A DNA stretch of 64,000 bases from JAMHWF01 sp048500255 (lineage in GTDB: Bacteria > Pseudomonadota > Gammaproteobacteria > Burkholderiales > Burkholderiaceae_C). The notes beneath the pieces are model-generated. The model was not told the origin of the DNA and did not search any database. It worked only from the letters and a program-made list of their open reading frames with translations. The stretch is from assembly GCA_048500255.1 (NCBI GenBank), contig JASNYH010000001.1, forward strand, positions 248,001 through 312,000, written 5' to 3'. This document shows positions 8,583 through 17,424 of this stretch, piece after piece (position 1 is the stretch's first letter; each line of letters begins with the position of its first letter). The translations under genes and the position numbers were made by a program.

Positions 8583-10862
8583 TCAGCGCCGCCGCGCCGC
8601 GCGTACGCCGGGCACGCGCGTCAGCAGCCCCAGCACCGCCGGCAGGCGCGTCACGTCGACGACCTCGACGGTGAACGTGGTGCGCGTTGCGCCGCCCTGC
8701 CCGTCGCGCACGGTGTGCGAGGCGACGGCCGACACGTTCATCTTCTCCTTGGCGAGCACTTCCGTCAGGTCGCGCAGCAGGCCCGGGCGGTCGGCAGCGT
8801 CGACGACGATGTCGACGGGGTAGGCGCCCGGCCGGTCGGCGCGCGGGGCGCCCCAGGCGACGGCGATGGCGCGCTCGGGCGCGCGCTGCGCGAGCTGGCG
8901 GTAGTTGCTGCAGTCGGCGCGGTGGATCGCGACGCCGCGCCCGCGCGTGACGTAGCCGCCGATGGCATCGGGCGGCGCCGGCCGGCAGCAGCGCGCCAGC
9001 GTCGTGAGCAGCGACTCGACACCGACGACGAGCACGCCGCCGCTGGGCCGCGGCGCCTCGGCGGCGGACGCGCGCGCATGCTTCTGCGCGATCAAGTCGT
9101 CGGGCGACGGCGGCGGCTCGGCCGGGCGCAGCAGCGCCTCGACGTTGCGCAGCGAGTATTCGTCCTTGCCGACGACTTCGAACAGCGTGTCGGCGCTGCG
9201 AAAGCCGAGCTGCGACGCCAGCGCGTCGAGCTTGAGCGCGGTGCGGCCCTCGCGCTGCAGCAGCTTTTCGATCGCCTCGCGCCCGCGCGCGATCGTCGCC
9301 GCCTGCTGCAGCGCGTTGAACCAGGCGCGCACCTTGGCCTTCGAGCGCGACGCCTGCAGGTAGCCGAGTTCGGCGTTGAGCCAGTCGAGCGACGGGCCGC
9401 CCTCCTTGGCCGCCGTGATCTCGACCGTCTGGCCGTTGGCCAGCGGCGTGTTCAGCGGCACCATCTGGCCGTCGACGCGCGCGCCGCGGCAGCGGTGGCC
9501 GAGGTCGGTGTGCAGGGCATAGGCGAAGTCGACCGGCGTCGCGCCGCGCGGCAGCTCGACGATCGACGCCTGCGGCGTGAAGACGTAGATGCGGTCGTCG
9601 AAGACGGCGCCGGCCGTCGCCAGCGATGCGCCCTCCTCCTCGGCGATGTCGCGCTCCCAGGCCAGCAGCTGGCGCAGCACGGCCTTGCGCGCCTGCGCGA
9701 CCTGCTCCTCGAAGTCGCCCGCCGCCGTGACGCCGGCGAAGCCCTTGGTGCCGGCCTCCTTGTAAGCCCAGTGCGCGGCGACGCCGTGCTCGGCGCGCTC
9801 GTGCATCTCGCGCGTGCGGATCTGCACTTCGATCGCCCGATCGGCGGCGTCGCGCACGACGGTATGCAGCGACTGGTAGCCGTTGGCCTTGGGTTTGGCG
9901 ATGTAGTCGTCGAACTCGCCGGCCACCGGCCGGTACAGCTCGTGCACGCGCGACAGCGCGGCATAGCAGTCGCGCACGCTGCCTACGATGACGCGCAGCG
10001 CCGTCAGGTCGAAGACATGCGCGAAGTCGATGGCCTTGCCCTGCATCTTCTTCCAGATGCTGTAGAGGTGCTTGGGCCGGCCCTGCACCTCGGCGTCGGC
10101 GATGCCCAGCGCGTGCAGCTCGGCGGCCAGCCGCTCGCGTGCCGCGTCGACGTGGCGCTCGCGCTCGATGCGCGTCGCATGGAGCAGGTGTGCAATGCGG
10201 CGGTAGGCATCCGGCTCGAGGAAGCGGAAGGCCAAGTCCTCGAGCTCCCACTTGATCTGCCAGATGCCCAGGCGGCTGGCCAGTGGGGCGTAGACCTGCA
10301 GCGCTTCGCGCGCGATCGCCCCCGGGCACGGCTGCTTCGCGGCCGCGTGCCAGCGCAGCGTCTGCAGCCGCGACGCCAGTCGCAGCAGCACGACGCGCAG
10401 GTCGCGCGAGAACGCGAGCAGCATCTTGCGCACGCGCTCGGTGTCGCCCGCGCGCTGCGCCGCCAGCCCGTGCGGCAGCTTCTCGCGCGCCGCGCGCTGG
10501 ATCTGCACCAGCCGCCGCGTGTGCGCCACCAGCCCGGCGTGGCTCGCGCCGAACGCCTTGGCGACCGTCTCCTCGGGCTTGTTGAGATAGTCGCCGGCGT
10601 AGACGAGATAGGCCGCGGCGCGCATCGACGGCGCCGCGCCGATCGCCTGCAGGATGGCGGCGACGCCGTCGGCGTGCGAGAGCGCGTCCTCGCCGGTGTC
10701 GAGCACCTGGCCGGCGAGCAGCGGCTCGGCGAAGGCGCGCGCGCGCGCCGCCTGCGACGCATCGCCGGCGTCGGCTGCGCGTCCTGCAGCGGCGCCGTCG
10801 TCGCCGGCCAGCTGCACGATCGGCGCCGCCGTGTCCTGCGGCTCGTGCAGCAGCGTCTTCAT
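8583..10862 (-). CDS. relA: GTP pyrophosphokinase (ppGpp synthetase) RelA
   Basis: 759 residues in RelA/SpoT domain order: N-terminal HD-like region that is degenerate (AYLVYAGDYLNKPEET near residue 95, with no catalytic HD pair), synthetase domain (VFDLTALRVIVGSVRDCY, FDDYIAKPKANGYQSLHT, EVQIRTREMHERAEHGVAAH), TGS domain (IYVFTPQASIVELPRGATPVDF) and C-terminal ACT domain. Lack of the HD motif argues for monofunctional RelA, the ribosome-associated stringent-response synthetase, rather than SpoT. The ATG overlaps the stop of the preceding alpha/beta hydrolase gene by four bases, so the two are co-transcribed; this partner is unexpected for relA. Confidence 0.92.
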   Translation of the reverse strand: MKTLLHEPQDTAAPIVQLAGDDGAAAGRAADAGDASQAARARAFAEPLLAGQVLDTGEDALSHADGVAAILQAIGAAPSMRAAAYLVYAGDYLNKPEETVAKAFGASHAGLVAHTRRLVQIQRAAREKLPHGLAAQRAGDTERVRKMLLAFSRDLRVVLLRLASRLQTLRWHAAAKQPCPGAIAREALQVYAPLASRLGIWQIKWELEDLAFRFLEPDAYRRIAHLLHATRIERERHVDAARERLAAELHALGIADAEVQGRPKHLYSIWKKMQGKAIDFAHVFDLTALRVIVGSVRDCYAALSRVHELYRPVAGEFDDYIAKPKANGYQSLHTVVRDAADRAIEVQIRTREMHERAEHGVAAHWAYKEAGTKGFAGVTAAGDFEEQVAQARKAVLRQLLAWERDIAEEEGASLATAGAVFDDRIYVFTPQASIVELPRGATPVDFAYALHTDLGHRCRGARVDGQMVPLNTPLANGQTVEITAAKEGGPSLDWLNAELGYLQASRSKAKVRAWFNALQQAATIARGREAIEKLLQREGRTALKLDALASQLGFRSADTLFEVVGKDEYSLRNVEALLRPAEPPPSPDDLIAQKHARASAAEAPRPSGGVLVVGVESLLTTLARCCRPAPPDAIGGYVTRGRGVAIHRADCSNYRQLAQRAPERAIAVAWGAPRADRPGAYPVDIVVDAADRPGLLRDLTEVLAKEKMNVSAVASHTVRDGQGGATRTTFTVEVVDVTRLPAVLGLLTRVPGVRAARRR

Positions 10863-11728
10863 GGCGAGAGCAGGAACTCGCGCACCGCGGCCACCTGGTC
10901 CGGCGCGACGAGCGTCGGCGCATGGCCGACGCCGGTGAACTCGACGAGCCGCGCACGCGGGCCGCGCTCGGTCATCGCCTGCGCCGTGGCGCGGCTGAGC
11001 AGGTCGGAGTCGGCACCGCGCACGAGCAGCACGGGCAGGCGCAGGCCGTCCCACGCCGCCCACAGCGCGGCCTCGCCGGCCGCCGCGATCGCCGGCGTGA
11101 GCACGCGCAGCGGCACCGCGATCGCCGGGTCGTAGTGCAGCGTCAGGCCGCCGGCGCCGTCGTCGACGACCATGTGGCGCGACAGCTCGAGCCACTGCTC
11201 GCGCGTGTGCGGGCCGAAGGTGGCCGAGATGACGCGCATCGCGTCGGCCGCCTCGTCGAGCGTGCGCCAGTGCACCGGCTCGCCGAGGTAGGCGCCGATG
11301 CGCTCGAGCGCGCCGGGCTCGATCGACGGGCCGACGTCGTTGAGCACCAGCCGGCGCAGCGGCGAGCCGCGCAGCGCGGCAAGCCCCAGGCCGATCAGCC
11401 CGCCCATCGACGTGCCGACCCAGTCGAGCACCTCGGCGTCCAGCCGCGCCAGCAGCGTGACCATGTCGGCCACGTACTGCCCGATCTGGTAGCCCATCGG
11501 GTCGGCGAGCCGGTCCGACCGACCGCGGCCGACGACGTCAGGGCAGACGACGCGGTACTCGGCCGACATCGCGCGCGCCAGCGTGTCGAAGTCGCGGCCC
11601 TGGCGCGACAGGCCGTGCGCGCACACCAGCACGCGGCGGTTCGCCGGGTCGCCCCACTCCCAGTACGCCATGCGGTGCAAGGCGGTGCCGGCAAGGCATT
11701 GCACGCTGTGGAGTCGCGGCGCGGACAT
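10859..11728 (-). CDS. Alpha/beta hydrolase-fold protein
   Basis: 289 residues. Oxyanion region CAHGLSRQGRDFD near residue 37, nucleophile elbow WVGTSMGGLIGLG with S107, acid in the strand ending LLVRGADSDLL, and catalytic histidine in FTGVGHAPTL near the end: a full Ser-Asp-His set. Substrate unknown; the sequence looks like the esterase/epoxide-hydrolase-like branch often annotated only as alpha/beta hydrolase. The start at 11728 is supported by GGGAGG ten bases upstream. It overlaps relA by ATGA and is divergent from bdhA with 49 bases between the starts. Confidence 0.85.
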   Translation of the reverse strand: MSAPRLHSVQCLAGTALHRMAYWEWGDPANRRVLVCAHGLSRQGRDFDTLARAMSAEYRVVCPDVVGRGRSDRLADPMGYQIGQYVADMVTLLARLDAEVLDWVGTSMGGLIGLGLAALRGSPLRRLVLNDVGPSIEPGALERIGAYLGEPVHWRTLDEAADAMRVISATFGPHTREQWLELSRHMVVDDGAGGLTLHYDPAIAVPLRVLTPAIAAAGEAALWAAWDGLRLPVLLVRGADSDLLSRATAQAMTERGPRARLVEFTGVGHAPTLVAPDQVAAVREFLLSP

Positions 11729-11777
11729 CTCGAATCGACCTCCCTCTATTCGATAATCCATCCTAAAGGAGAAGTGC

Positions 11778-12560
11778 ATGCTCAACGCAAAGACGGCCCT
11801 CGTCACCGGATCGACCAGCGGCATCGGCCTGGGCGTCGCGCTGGCGCTCGCGCGCCAGGGCGCGAACGTCGTGCTCAACGGCTTCGGCGACAACGCCGGC
11901 CCGCGCGCCGAGGTCGAGGCGATCGGCAAGGCGCACGGCGTGCGCGTGGGCTTTCACGGCGCCGACATGAGCAAGCCGGCCGAGATCGAGTCGATGATGG
12001 CGTATGCCGCGGCCGAATTCGGCGGCGTCGACATCCTCGTCAACAACGCCGGCATCCAGCACGTGGCGCCGGTCGACGAGTTTCCCGTCGAGCGCTGGGA
12101 CGCCATCATCGCGATCAACCTCAGCTCGGCGTTCCACACGACGCGACTGGCGCTGCCAGGGATGCGCGCGCGCGGCTGGGGGCGCATCGTCAACATCGCG
12201 TCGACGCACGGCCTCGTGGCCTCGGTGCAGAAGTCGGCCTATGTCGCCGCCAAGCACGGCATCGTCGGCTTGACCAAGGCCGTCGCGCTCGAGACGGCGA
12301 CGACGGGCGTCACCGTCAATGCGATCTGCCCCGGCTGGGTGCTGACGCCGCTGGTGCAGCAGCAGATCGACGCCCGCGCCGCCCGCGACGGCCTGACGGA
12401 AGACGCCGCGCGCCGCAGCCTGCTCGGCGAGAAGCAGCCTTCGTTGCAGTTCACGACGCCGGCGCAGCTCGGCGAGCTGGCCGTGTTCCTGTGCTCGCCG
12501 GCGGCCGACAACGTGCGCGGCCAGGCCTGGGCCGTCGACGGCGGCTGGACGGCGCAGTGA
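11778..12560 (+). CDS. bdhA: 3-hydroxybutyrate dehydrogenase
   Basis: 260-residue short-chain dehydrogenase that interconverts D-3-hydroxybutyrate and acetoacetate, used when PHB is mobilised. NAD-binding TGSTSGIGLG at 10-19, NNAG at 89, catalytic S142 (NIASTHGLVAS), Y155 and K159 (YVAAK). The segment HGLVASVQKSAYVAAKHGI and the C-terminal QAWAVDGGWTAQ are typical of BDH rather than a generic SDR. Start supported by AAAGGAGAAG just upstream. GATAAT at 11752 could be its -10 box. It shares a PHB theme with phaR at 4.5 kb. Confidence 0.92.
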   Translation: MLNAKTALVTGSTSGIGLGVALALARQGANVVLNGFGDNAGPRAEVEAIGKAHGVRVGFHGADMSKPAEIESMMAYAAAEFGGVDILVNNAGIQHVAPVDEFPVERWDAIIAINLSSAFHTTRLALPGMRARGWGRIVNIASTHGLVASVQKSAYVAAKHGIVGLTKAVALETATTGVTVNAICPGWVLTPLVQQQIDARAARDGLTEDAARRSLLGEKQPSLQFTTPAQLGELAVFLCSPAADNVRGQAWAVDGGWTAQ

Positions 12561-12584
12561 CCTCCGGCCGCGGCGCGGCGGCGG

Positions 12585-13292
12585 CTACTTCGTCATCTGC
12601 ACGCTGCCGTTGACCGTCACGGTGACGACGGCGCGGCCGGCCTCGATCGGCAGCGGCGCCGCTGCCGCCTCGGCCATCGCGGCGCCGGCGCGCATCAGCA
12701 CCGGCTGCACACCGCGATCGCCGCTGTCGGAGACGTGGACCTCGCGCACGCCCCAGCCGGCATAGCCGAACTGCTGCGCATAGGCGGCGGCCTTGGCGCG
12801 GAACGCCTTGATCGCCTGCGCCGCGACGTCGGCCTCGACCTGCTCGCGCGCCCCGCGGCTCAGCCCCTGGGCGACGCGCGCCACCGTCAGCGTCGTGATG
12901 CGGCCGGCCAGCTGGCCGATCGCCGCCGTATCGCGGCCCTCGACGACGAGTTCGGCCGTGCCCTGCCAGCCCGCCGGCTGGCCCTTGGACGAATAGCGCG
13001 GATGGACCGCGAAGTTGCCGGTGCGCACGTCGAGCTGACCCGGCCGCGCCACGGCGCGCGCCTCGACCAGCGCCGCGTCGAGCGCCTGCTTCAGCGCCGC
13101 CTGCACGGCCTGCGCGTCGGCGCCGTCGCGCGACGTCGTGAACGTCACCGCCAGCAGGTCGCGCACCACCTCGAGCTGCGCGCTCGCCGCGACGTGCAGC
13201 ACGCCCGATGGCGCGGCCGGCTCGGCGGCGCGGACGCCCGCGGCGGCGGCCACGCCCAGGGTCAGGGTGGTGGCCATCAGGCTTCGCTTCAT
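12585..13292 (-). CDS. Secreted SIMPL (DUF541) domain protein
   Basis: 235 residues with a cleavable signal peptide (MKRSLMATTLTLGVAAAAGVRAAE, cut expected after VRA), so periplasmic or exported. The mature part matches the SIMPL/DUF541 family: VAASAQLEVVRDLLAVTFTT, then the YSSKGQPAGWQGTAELVVEG strand-rich core and a helix with KAFRAKAAAYAQQFGYAGW. SIMPL proteins such as BP26 can form hollow oligomers; the function here is unknown. It is convergent with bdhA (24 bases between stops) and divergent from ompR. Confidence 0.85.
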   Translation of the reverse strand: MKRSLMATTLTLGVAAAAGVRAAEPAAPSGVLHVAASAQLEVVRDLLAVTFTTSRDGADAQAVQAALKQALDAALVEARAVARPGQLDVRTGNFAVHPRYSSKGQPAGWQGTAELVVEGRDTAAIGQLAGRITTLTVARVAQGLSRGAREQVEADVAAQAIKAFRAKAAAYAQQFGYAGWGVREVHVSDSGDRGVQPVLMRAGAAMAEAAAAPLPIEAGRAVVTVTVNGSVQMTK

Positions 13293-13381
13293 CGTTCCTC
13301 CTTCGTGGACAACGTCCTGGTTCAGCGCTTCGCCAACGGTCCTCGTTGACCGTCAAAGACCCGGCTGGCAGTGCGACGCAA

Positions 13382-13452
13382 GATTTGTAACATTGGGTCA
13401 ACCCGTCCGAGAATGCCCCGCAAAGCCTTGCAGAATGCGGCTGTTACAAATC
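13382..13452 (+). promoter_or_regulatory. Inverted repeat upstream of ompR, possible autoregulatory site
   Basis: GATTTGTAACA at 13382-13392 is repeated as its exact reverse complement TGTTACAAATC at 13442-13452, with 49 bases between the arms. The right arm ends one base before the ggagg ribosome-binding site of ompR. The core TGTAACA resembles OmpR half-sites (known family preference for GTAACA/TGAAACA-type boxes). The AT-rich arms stand out against the very GC-rich surroundings. I infer OmpR binding at both arms, possibly with looping; not proven. Confidence 0.5.
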
Positions 13453-13463
13453 CGGAGGTTGTC

Positions 13464-14198
13464 ATGAGCAGCACCAACGCCACTCGGGCGAACCGCATCT
13501 GCGTCGTCGACGACGATGCGCGGATCCGGGACCTGCTGCGCCGTTACCTCACGCAGGAAGGGTTCGAAGTCCTGCTCGCCGAGGACGCCAAGGCGCTCAA
13601 TCGCGTGCTGACGCGCGAGACCGTCGACCTGATCGTGCTCGATCTGATGCTGCCCGGCGAGGACGGCCTGTCGATCTGCCGGCGGCTGCGCGCCGCCAAC
13701 GACGTGACGCCGATCATCATGCTGACGGCCAAGGTGGAGGACGTCGACCGCATCGTCGGCCTCGAGGTCGGCGCCGACGACTACCTGCCCAAGCCCTTCA
13801 ACCCGCGCGAGCTGCTGGCGCGCATCCATGCCGTGCTGCGCCGTCGCCCGGCGATGGAAGCCCCCGGCGCACCTTCCAAGGAGGCGCAGACCGTCACCTT
13901 CGGGCCGTTCGAGTTCGACCTGGCGCTGCGCCGGCTGTCCAAGGACGGCGAGCAGATCGCGCTGACGACGGGCGAGTTCTCGATGCTCAAGGCGCTGGTG
14001 CGTCACCCGCGCCAGCCGCTGTCGCGCGACAAGCTGGCGCAGCTGGCGCGCGGGCGCGAGTTCGAACCCTTCGACCGCAGCCTCGACGTCCAGATCTCGC
14101 GGCTGCGCAAGATGATCGAGCCCGATCCCTCGCAGCCGCGCTACATCCAGACGGTGTGGGGCGTCGGCTATGTCTTCGTGCCGGACGGCACGGCGTGA
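13464..14198 (+). CDS. ompR: Response regulator OmpR
   Basis: 244 residues. Receiver domain 10-125 with acidic pocket DDD at 16-18, phosphoacceptor D60 in LIVLDLMLPGEDGL, T/A switch in MLTAKVEDVD and lysine in YLPKPFNPREL. C-terminal OmpR/PhoB winged helix (FGPFEFDLALRRL, TTGEFSMLKALV, DVQISRLRKMIEPDPSQPRYIQTVWGVGYVF). The start at 13464 is preceded by GGAGG (13454-13458); a longer in-frame version lacks family support. The next gene is an EnvZ-type kinase, so this is an OmpR/EnvZ pair, likely controlling porins or envelope functions. Confidence 0.95.
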   Translation: MSSTNATRANRICVVDDDARIRDLLRRYLTQEGFEVLLAEDAKALNRVLTRETVDLIVLDLMLPGEDGLSICRRLRAANDVTPIIMLTAKVEDVDRIVGLEVGADDYLPKPFNPRELLARIHAVLRRRPAMEAPGAPSKEAQTVTFGPFEFDLALRRLSKDGEQIALTTGEFSMLKALVRHPRQPLSRDKLAQLARGREFEPFDRSLDVQISRLRKMIEPDPSQPRYIQTVWGVGYVFVPDGTA

Positions 14199-14234
14199 CG
14201 CCGGCGTGACGACCCGCCGGGTCGACGCCTGCCG

Positions 14235-14254
14235 CAGGGGCCGCCGGGCCCCTG
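14235..14254 (+). terminator. Stem-loop between ompR and envZ
   Basis: CAGGGGCC and GGCCCCTG form a perfect 8-bp stem with loop GCCG, followed by TTTCGTGTCTCCTT. It lies 36 bases after the ompR stop and 32 before the envZ GTG. It could act as a weak intrinsic terminator or an mRNA-stability element that lowers kinase relative to regulator expression; the T-tract is short and interrupted. Confidence 0.45.
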
Positions 14255-14286
14255 TTTCGTGTCTCCTTGCCTGACCGCCCGTCCCC

Positions 14287-15630
14287 GTGTCCGCCGTCCC
14301 CTTGTCCGGTAATCGCGTCGCGCTGAGCCTGTTCTGGCGCACCTTCGTGCTGCTCGCGCTGCTGCTGGGCGGTGGCGTGTTCGCCTGGGTGCAGACCTTC
14401 CGCGCGCTCGAGTTCGAGCCGCGCGCCGTTCAGGCGGCGCAGCAGATCGCCAGCCTGGTCAACCTGTCGCGCGCCGCGCTGCAGTATTCCGACGGCATCA
14501 ACCGCGTCACCGTCGTCAAGGCGATGACGGACCAGGAGGCGGTCAAGGTGATGCCGCGAGAGCCGGGCGACAAGTGGGATCCGTTCGAGGTCGACCGCTT
14601 CACGCGACGCATCGGCAGCGAGCTGCGCGCCAAGCTCGGCCCCGACACGCTGGTCGCCAACGCCGTCAACAAGGTGCCCGGCCTGTGGGTCGGTTTCACG
14701 ATCCAGAAGGATCCGTACTGGCTGCAGGCCGACCCGACGCGCGTGCAGCCGGTGGCCGGCAGCACCTGGTTCATCTGGGTCGGCATCGCCATCCTGGCGA
14801 CGATCTTCGGCTCGGCGGCGATCGCACGGCTGATCAATCAGCCGCTGAAGGACCTGTCGTTCGCCGCCAGCCGCATCCGCGACGGCGAGTTCGAGTCGCA
14901 GCTCGACGAGAACACGCTGACCAGCGAGATCCGCGAGGTCAACATGGGCTTCAATCGCATGGCGCGCGAGCTCGCCAAGGTCGAGGAAGACCGCGCCGTG
15001 ATGCTCGCCGGCATCAGCCACGACCTGCGCACGCCGCTGGCGCGCCTGCGCCTCGAGGCGGAGATGAGCGTGCAGGACGAGGAAGCCAAGCGCAACATGG
15101 CGCAGGACATCGACCAGCTCGACGCCATCATCGACAAGTTCATGGACTACGCCCGCCCGGGCGAGGTCAGGCTGGTGCCGGTGCACCTGTCGACGCTGGT
15201 CGACCGCGAAATGGCGGCGTTCCGCGACCCGTCGCAGATCCGCATCACGTCGCGCGTCGCCATCGACACCAAGGTGATGGCCGACGAGATCGAGCTCGGC
15301 CGCGTGTTCGCCAACCTGTTCGAGAATGCGCGCCGCTATGGCCGCTCGACCGACACCGGCATCGCGCGCGTCGCCGTCACCTATGCGCGCACCGGCCCGT
15401 GGGTCATCGTCAGCGTGCGCGACCACGGCCCCGGCGTCGCGCCCGAGAAGCTCAAGCAGCTGACGACGCCCTTCTTCCGCGGCGACGCCGCGCGCACCGC
15501 CGCCACCGGCGCCGGCCTCGGGCTGGCGATCGTCGAGAAGGCGGTGCAGCGCATGGGCGGCAGCTTCGAGATCGCGAACGCCGCCGACGGCGGCCTGGTG
15601 GCGCACATCCGGTTGAAGAGGGCACCCTGA
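14287..15630 (+). CDS. envZ: Sensor histidine kinase EnvZ
   Basis: 447-residue membrane kinase: first transmembrane helix about 18-36, periplasmic domain about 37-160, second helix about 161-182, HAMP domain (RLINQPLKDLSFAASRIRDG), H-box AGISHDLRTPLARLR with phosphorylated H245, then N-box LFENARRYG and G-boxes RDHGPGV and GAGLGLAIVEKA. Start codon is GTG at 14287; the protein length matches betaproteobacterial EnvZ/OmpS-type sensors. It follows ompR after 88 bases and ends by overlapping the start of the metallophosphoesterase gene (TGATG), so that gene may be co-transcribed. Confidence 0.92.
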   Translation: MSAVPLSGNRVALSLFWRTFVLLALLLGGGVFAWVQTFRALEFEPRAVQAAQQIASLVNLSRAALQYSDGINRVTVVKAMTDQEAVKVMPREPGDKWDPFEVDRFTRRIGSELRAKLGPDTLVANAVNKVPGLWVGFTIQKDPYWLQADPTRVQPVAGSTWFIWVGIAILATIFGSAAIARLINQPLKDLSFAASRIRDGEFESQLDENTLTSEIREVNMGFNRMARELAKVEEDRAVMLAGISHDLRTPLARLRLEAEMSVQDEEAKRNMAQDIDQLDAIIDKFMDYARPGEVRLVPVHLSTLVDREMAAFRDPSQIRITSRVAIDTKVMADEIELGRVFANLFENARRYGRSTDTGIARVAVTYARTGPWVIVSVRDHGPGVAPEKLKQLTTPFFRGDAARTAATGAGLGLAIVEKAVQRMGGSFEIANAADGGLVAHIRLKRAP

Positions 15631-16667
15631 TGTCGACGACGACGCGCAATGCCATCCGCTCGCTGCGCGGGCTCAACGACTGGCGGCTGTGGGCGGCCGG
15701 CATCGTCACGGCGATCGGCGTCGCCGTCGTCGAGACACAGGGCATCTGGTCGGTGCCCGGCGGACAGGGGCTGACGACGGGGCTGCTCGCCGTCTACTGG
15801 GGGCTGTGGCTGCTGTGGCCGTTGGCGCTGCTGTACGTGCTGCGCATCGTCGGCCACCTGGCGCGCGGGCGCGTCGTGCGCGCGCTCGTGTCCGCGCTGC
15901 TGCTGGCCGTCGTCGCCGTGCTGCTGTGGGCGCGCTTCGTCGAGCCGGCCGAGATCGAGGTGCGCGAAGCCTCGCTCGGCACGGCCTGCGGCGTGCGCGT
16001 GGCGCTGGTCTCGGACCTGCACGCCGGCGCCTATCTGCGCAGCGGCGACCTCGACCGGCTGGTGACGCGGCTCAACGCCCTCGACGTCGACGCCCTGCTC
16101 GTCGCGGGCGACTGGACCTATCACCCCCGGCGCGACCTGAAGGCGCAGTTCGCGCCGCTGGCCTCGCTGCGCCATCGCGTCTGGGCCGTGCTCGGCAACC
16201 ACGACGAGGAAACGCCCGGCCCGCCGCTGCAGCAGCCGCTGCGCAGCGCGCTGCAGGGCTACAACGTGCAATTCATCGAGGGCCGGCGCGTCATCCTCGG
16301 CCGCTGCGAACTGGCGGGGCTCGGCGACCTCCGCGCCGGCTCGGCGCAGCGCGACTTCGCCGAACTCGCCAAGAGCCGGCCGCAACGCCCGCCGGGGCAG
16401 CGCGTCGTGCTGACGCACAACCCCGACGCCGCGCTCGCCTTCCCGCCCGGCTTCGCCGCCGTCACGCTGGCCGGCCACACGCACGGCGGCCAGATCGACC
16501 TGCCGTGGGCGACCGACCGGCTGCTGCAGCGCCTCACGAGCGGCGGCTTCAAGCGCGGCCCCTACACGCTGGAGGCGACGCAGCTGTTCGTCACGTCGGG
16601 CATCGGCATGAGCCACCTGCCGCTGCGGCTGCGCATGCCGCCGGCGATCGACGTGCTGACACTCTGA
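15630..16667 (+). CDS. Membrane-anchored metallophosphoesterase
   Basis: 345 residues with three hydrophobic helices near 26-40, 50-72 and 86-104, followed by a calcineurin-like domain. Dimetal motifs are LVSDLHAG, LVAGDWTY (GDW in place of the usual GDL/GDxx), LGNHDEE, THNPDAA and AGHTHGGQIDLP. It resembles the YkuE/YaeI phosphodiesterase type (YaeI can hydrolyse lipid-linked substrates), but the substrate is not predictable here. The ATG overlaps the envZ stop by one base. Confidence 0.85.
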   Translation: MSTTTRNAIRSLRGLNDWRLWAAGIVTAIGVAVVETQGIWSVPGGQGLTTGLLAVYWGLWLLWPLALLYVLRIVGHLARGRVVRALVSALLLAVVAVLLWARFVEPAEIEVREASLGTACGVRVALVSDLHAGAYLRSGDLDRLVTRLNALDVDALLVAGDWTYHPRRDLKAQFAPLASLRHRVWAVLGNHDEETPGPPLQQPLRSALQGYNVQFIEGRRVILGRCELAGLGDLRAGSAQRDFAELAKSRPQRPPGQRVVLTHNPDAALAFPPGFAAVTLAGHTHGGQIDLPWATDRLLQRLTSGGFKRGPYTLEATQLFVTSGIGMSHLPLRLRMPPAIDVLTL

Positions 16668-16694
16668 ACAACACCAACAGCAATTGAACGTCGT

Positions 16695-17177
16695 TCAGAG
16701 CGTCATTAACAGGCAGACGGCGCGCGCCTCGATCGACTCGCCGCGGCCCACCGGGCCCATCTTCTCGGCCGTCTTGGCCTTGACGTTGACCTGACCGACG
16801 CCGACGCCGAGCGCCGCCGCGAGGCGCTCGCGCATCGTGCCGACGTGCGGCGCCATCTTCGGCACCTGCGCGACGATCGTCGCATCGACGTTGCCGATCT
16901 CGTGGCCGGCGGCACGCACGCGGCGCGCCACCTCGGCGAGCAGCGCGAGCGAGTCGGCGCCCTTGAACTGCGCGTCGGTGTCGGGGAAGTGGCGCCCGAT
17001 ATCGCCGAGCGCCGCCGCGCCGAGCAGCGCGTCGGTGATCGCATGCGCCAGCGCGTCGGCGTCGGAGTGGCCGGCCAGGCCGTGGCTGTGCGGGATCGTC
17101 ACGCCGCCGAGCACCAGCGGCCGACCCTCGACCAGCGCGTGCGTGTCCCAGCCTTCGCCGATGCGCAGCCCTGCCAT
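16695..17177 (-). CDS. ispF: 2-C-methyl-D-erythritol 2,4-cyclodiphosphate synthase
   Basis: 160-residue MEP-pathway enzyme converting CDP-ME 2-phosphate into the cyclodiphosphate. Zinc ligands D11 and H13 (GEGWDTHAL) and H45 (ADALAHAITDALLGA); the VKAKTAEKMGPVGRGE segment near 132 is the family signature. Length is typical (157-162). The ATG at 17177 overlaps the stop of the small DUF6494 gene (TGATG), which itself follows ispD, giving an ispD-DUF6494-ispF unit. It is convergent with the phosphoesterase gene (27 bases between stops). Confidence 0.96.
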   Translation of the reverse strand: MAGLRIGEGWDTHALVEGRPLVLGGVTIPHSHGLAGHSDADALAHAITDALLGAAALGDIGRHFPDTDAQFKGADSLALLAEVARRVRAAGHEIGNVDATIVAQVPKMAPHVGTMRERLAAALGVGVGQVNVKAKTAEKMGPVGRGESIEARAVCLLMTL

Positions 17178-17389
17178 CACGACTCTTCGAGTGCGATGCG
17201 GCCGTCGAACTCGACGTCGAGCCCGAGGCCGGCGATGCTCAGCTTCATCGTCGCCGCGAACGTCTCGTCGCCGCGGATGCGCCCGTCGGCCAGCGCGCGC
17301 TGCACGGCCTGCTCGATGTCGCGCTGCGAACTGACGCCGACCGTCTTGAGGAACTTGCGGATGCTGGTGTTGAAGGCTTCGTCGTTCAT
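17177..17389 (-). CDS. DUF6494-like small protein
   Basis: 70 residues beginning MNDEAFNTSIRKFLKTVGV, the characteristic start of the DUF6494 family as I know it; the rest (SSQRDIEQAVQRALADGRI, then a strand-rich end) also fits. No function is known. The ATG at 17389 has GGGAGC upstream; a GTG at 17428 that overlaps the ispD stop would add 13 residues but does not match the family. The gene sits between ispD and ispF and overlaps ispF by one base, so its expression is tied to MEP-pathway genes. Confidence 0.7.
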   Translation of the reverse strand: MNDEAFNTSIRKFLKTVGVSSQRDIEQAVQRALADGRIRGDETFAATMKLSIAGLGLDVEFDGRIALEES

Positions 17390-17424
17390 CGCGAGGCTCC
17401 CGTTCTGCAGGCGACGATTGTCCA

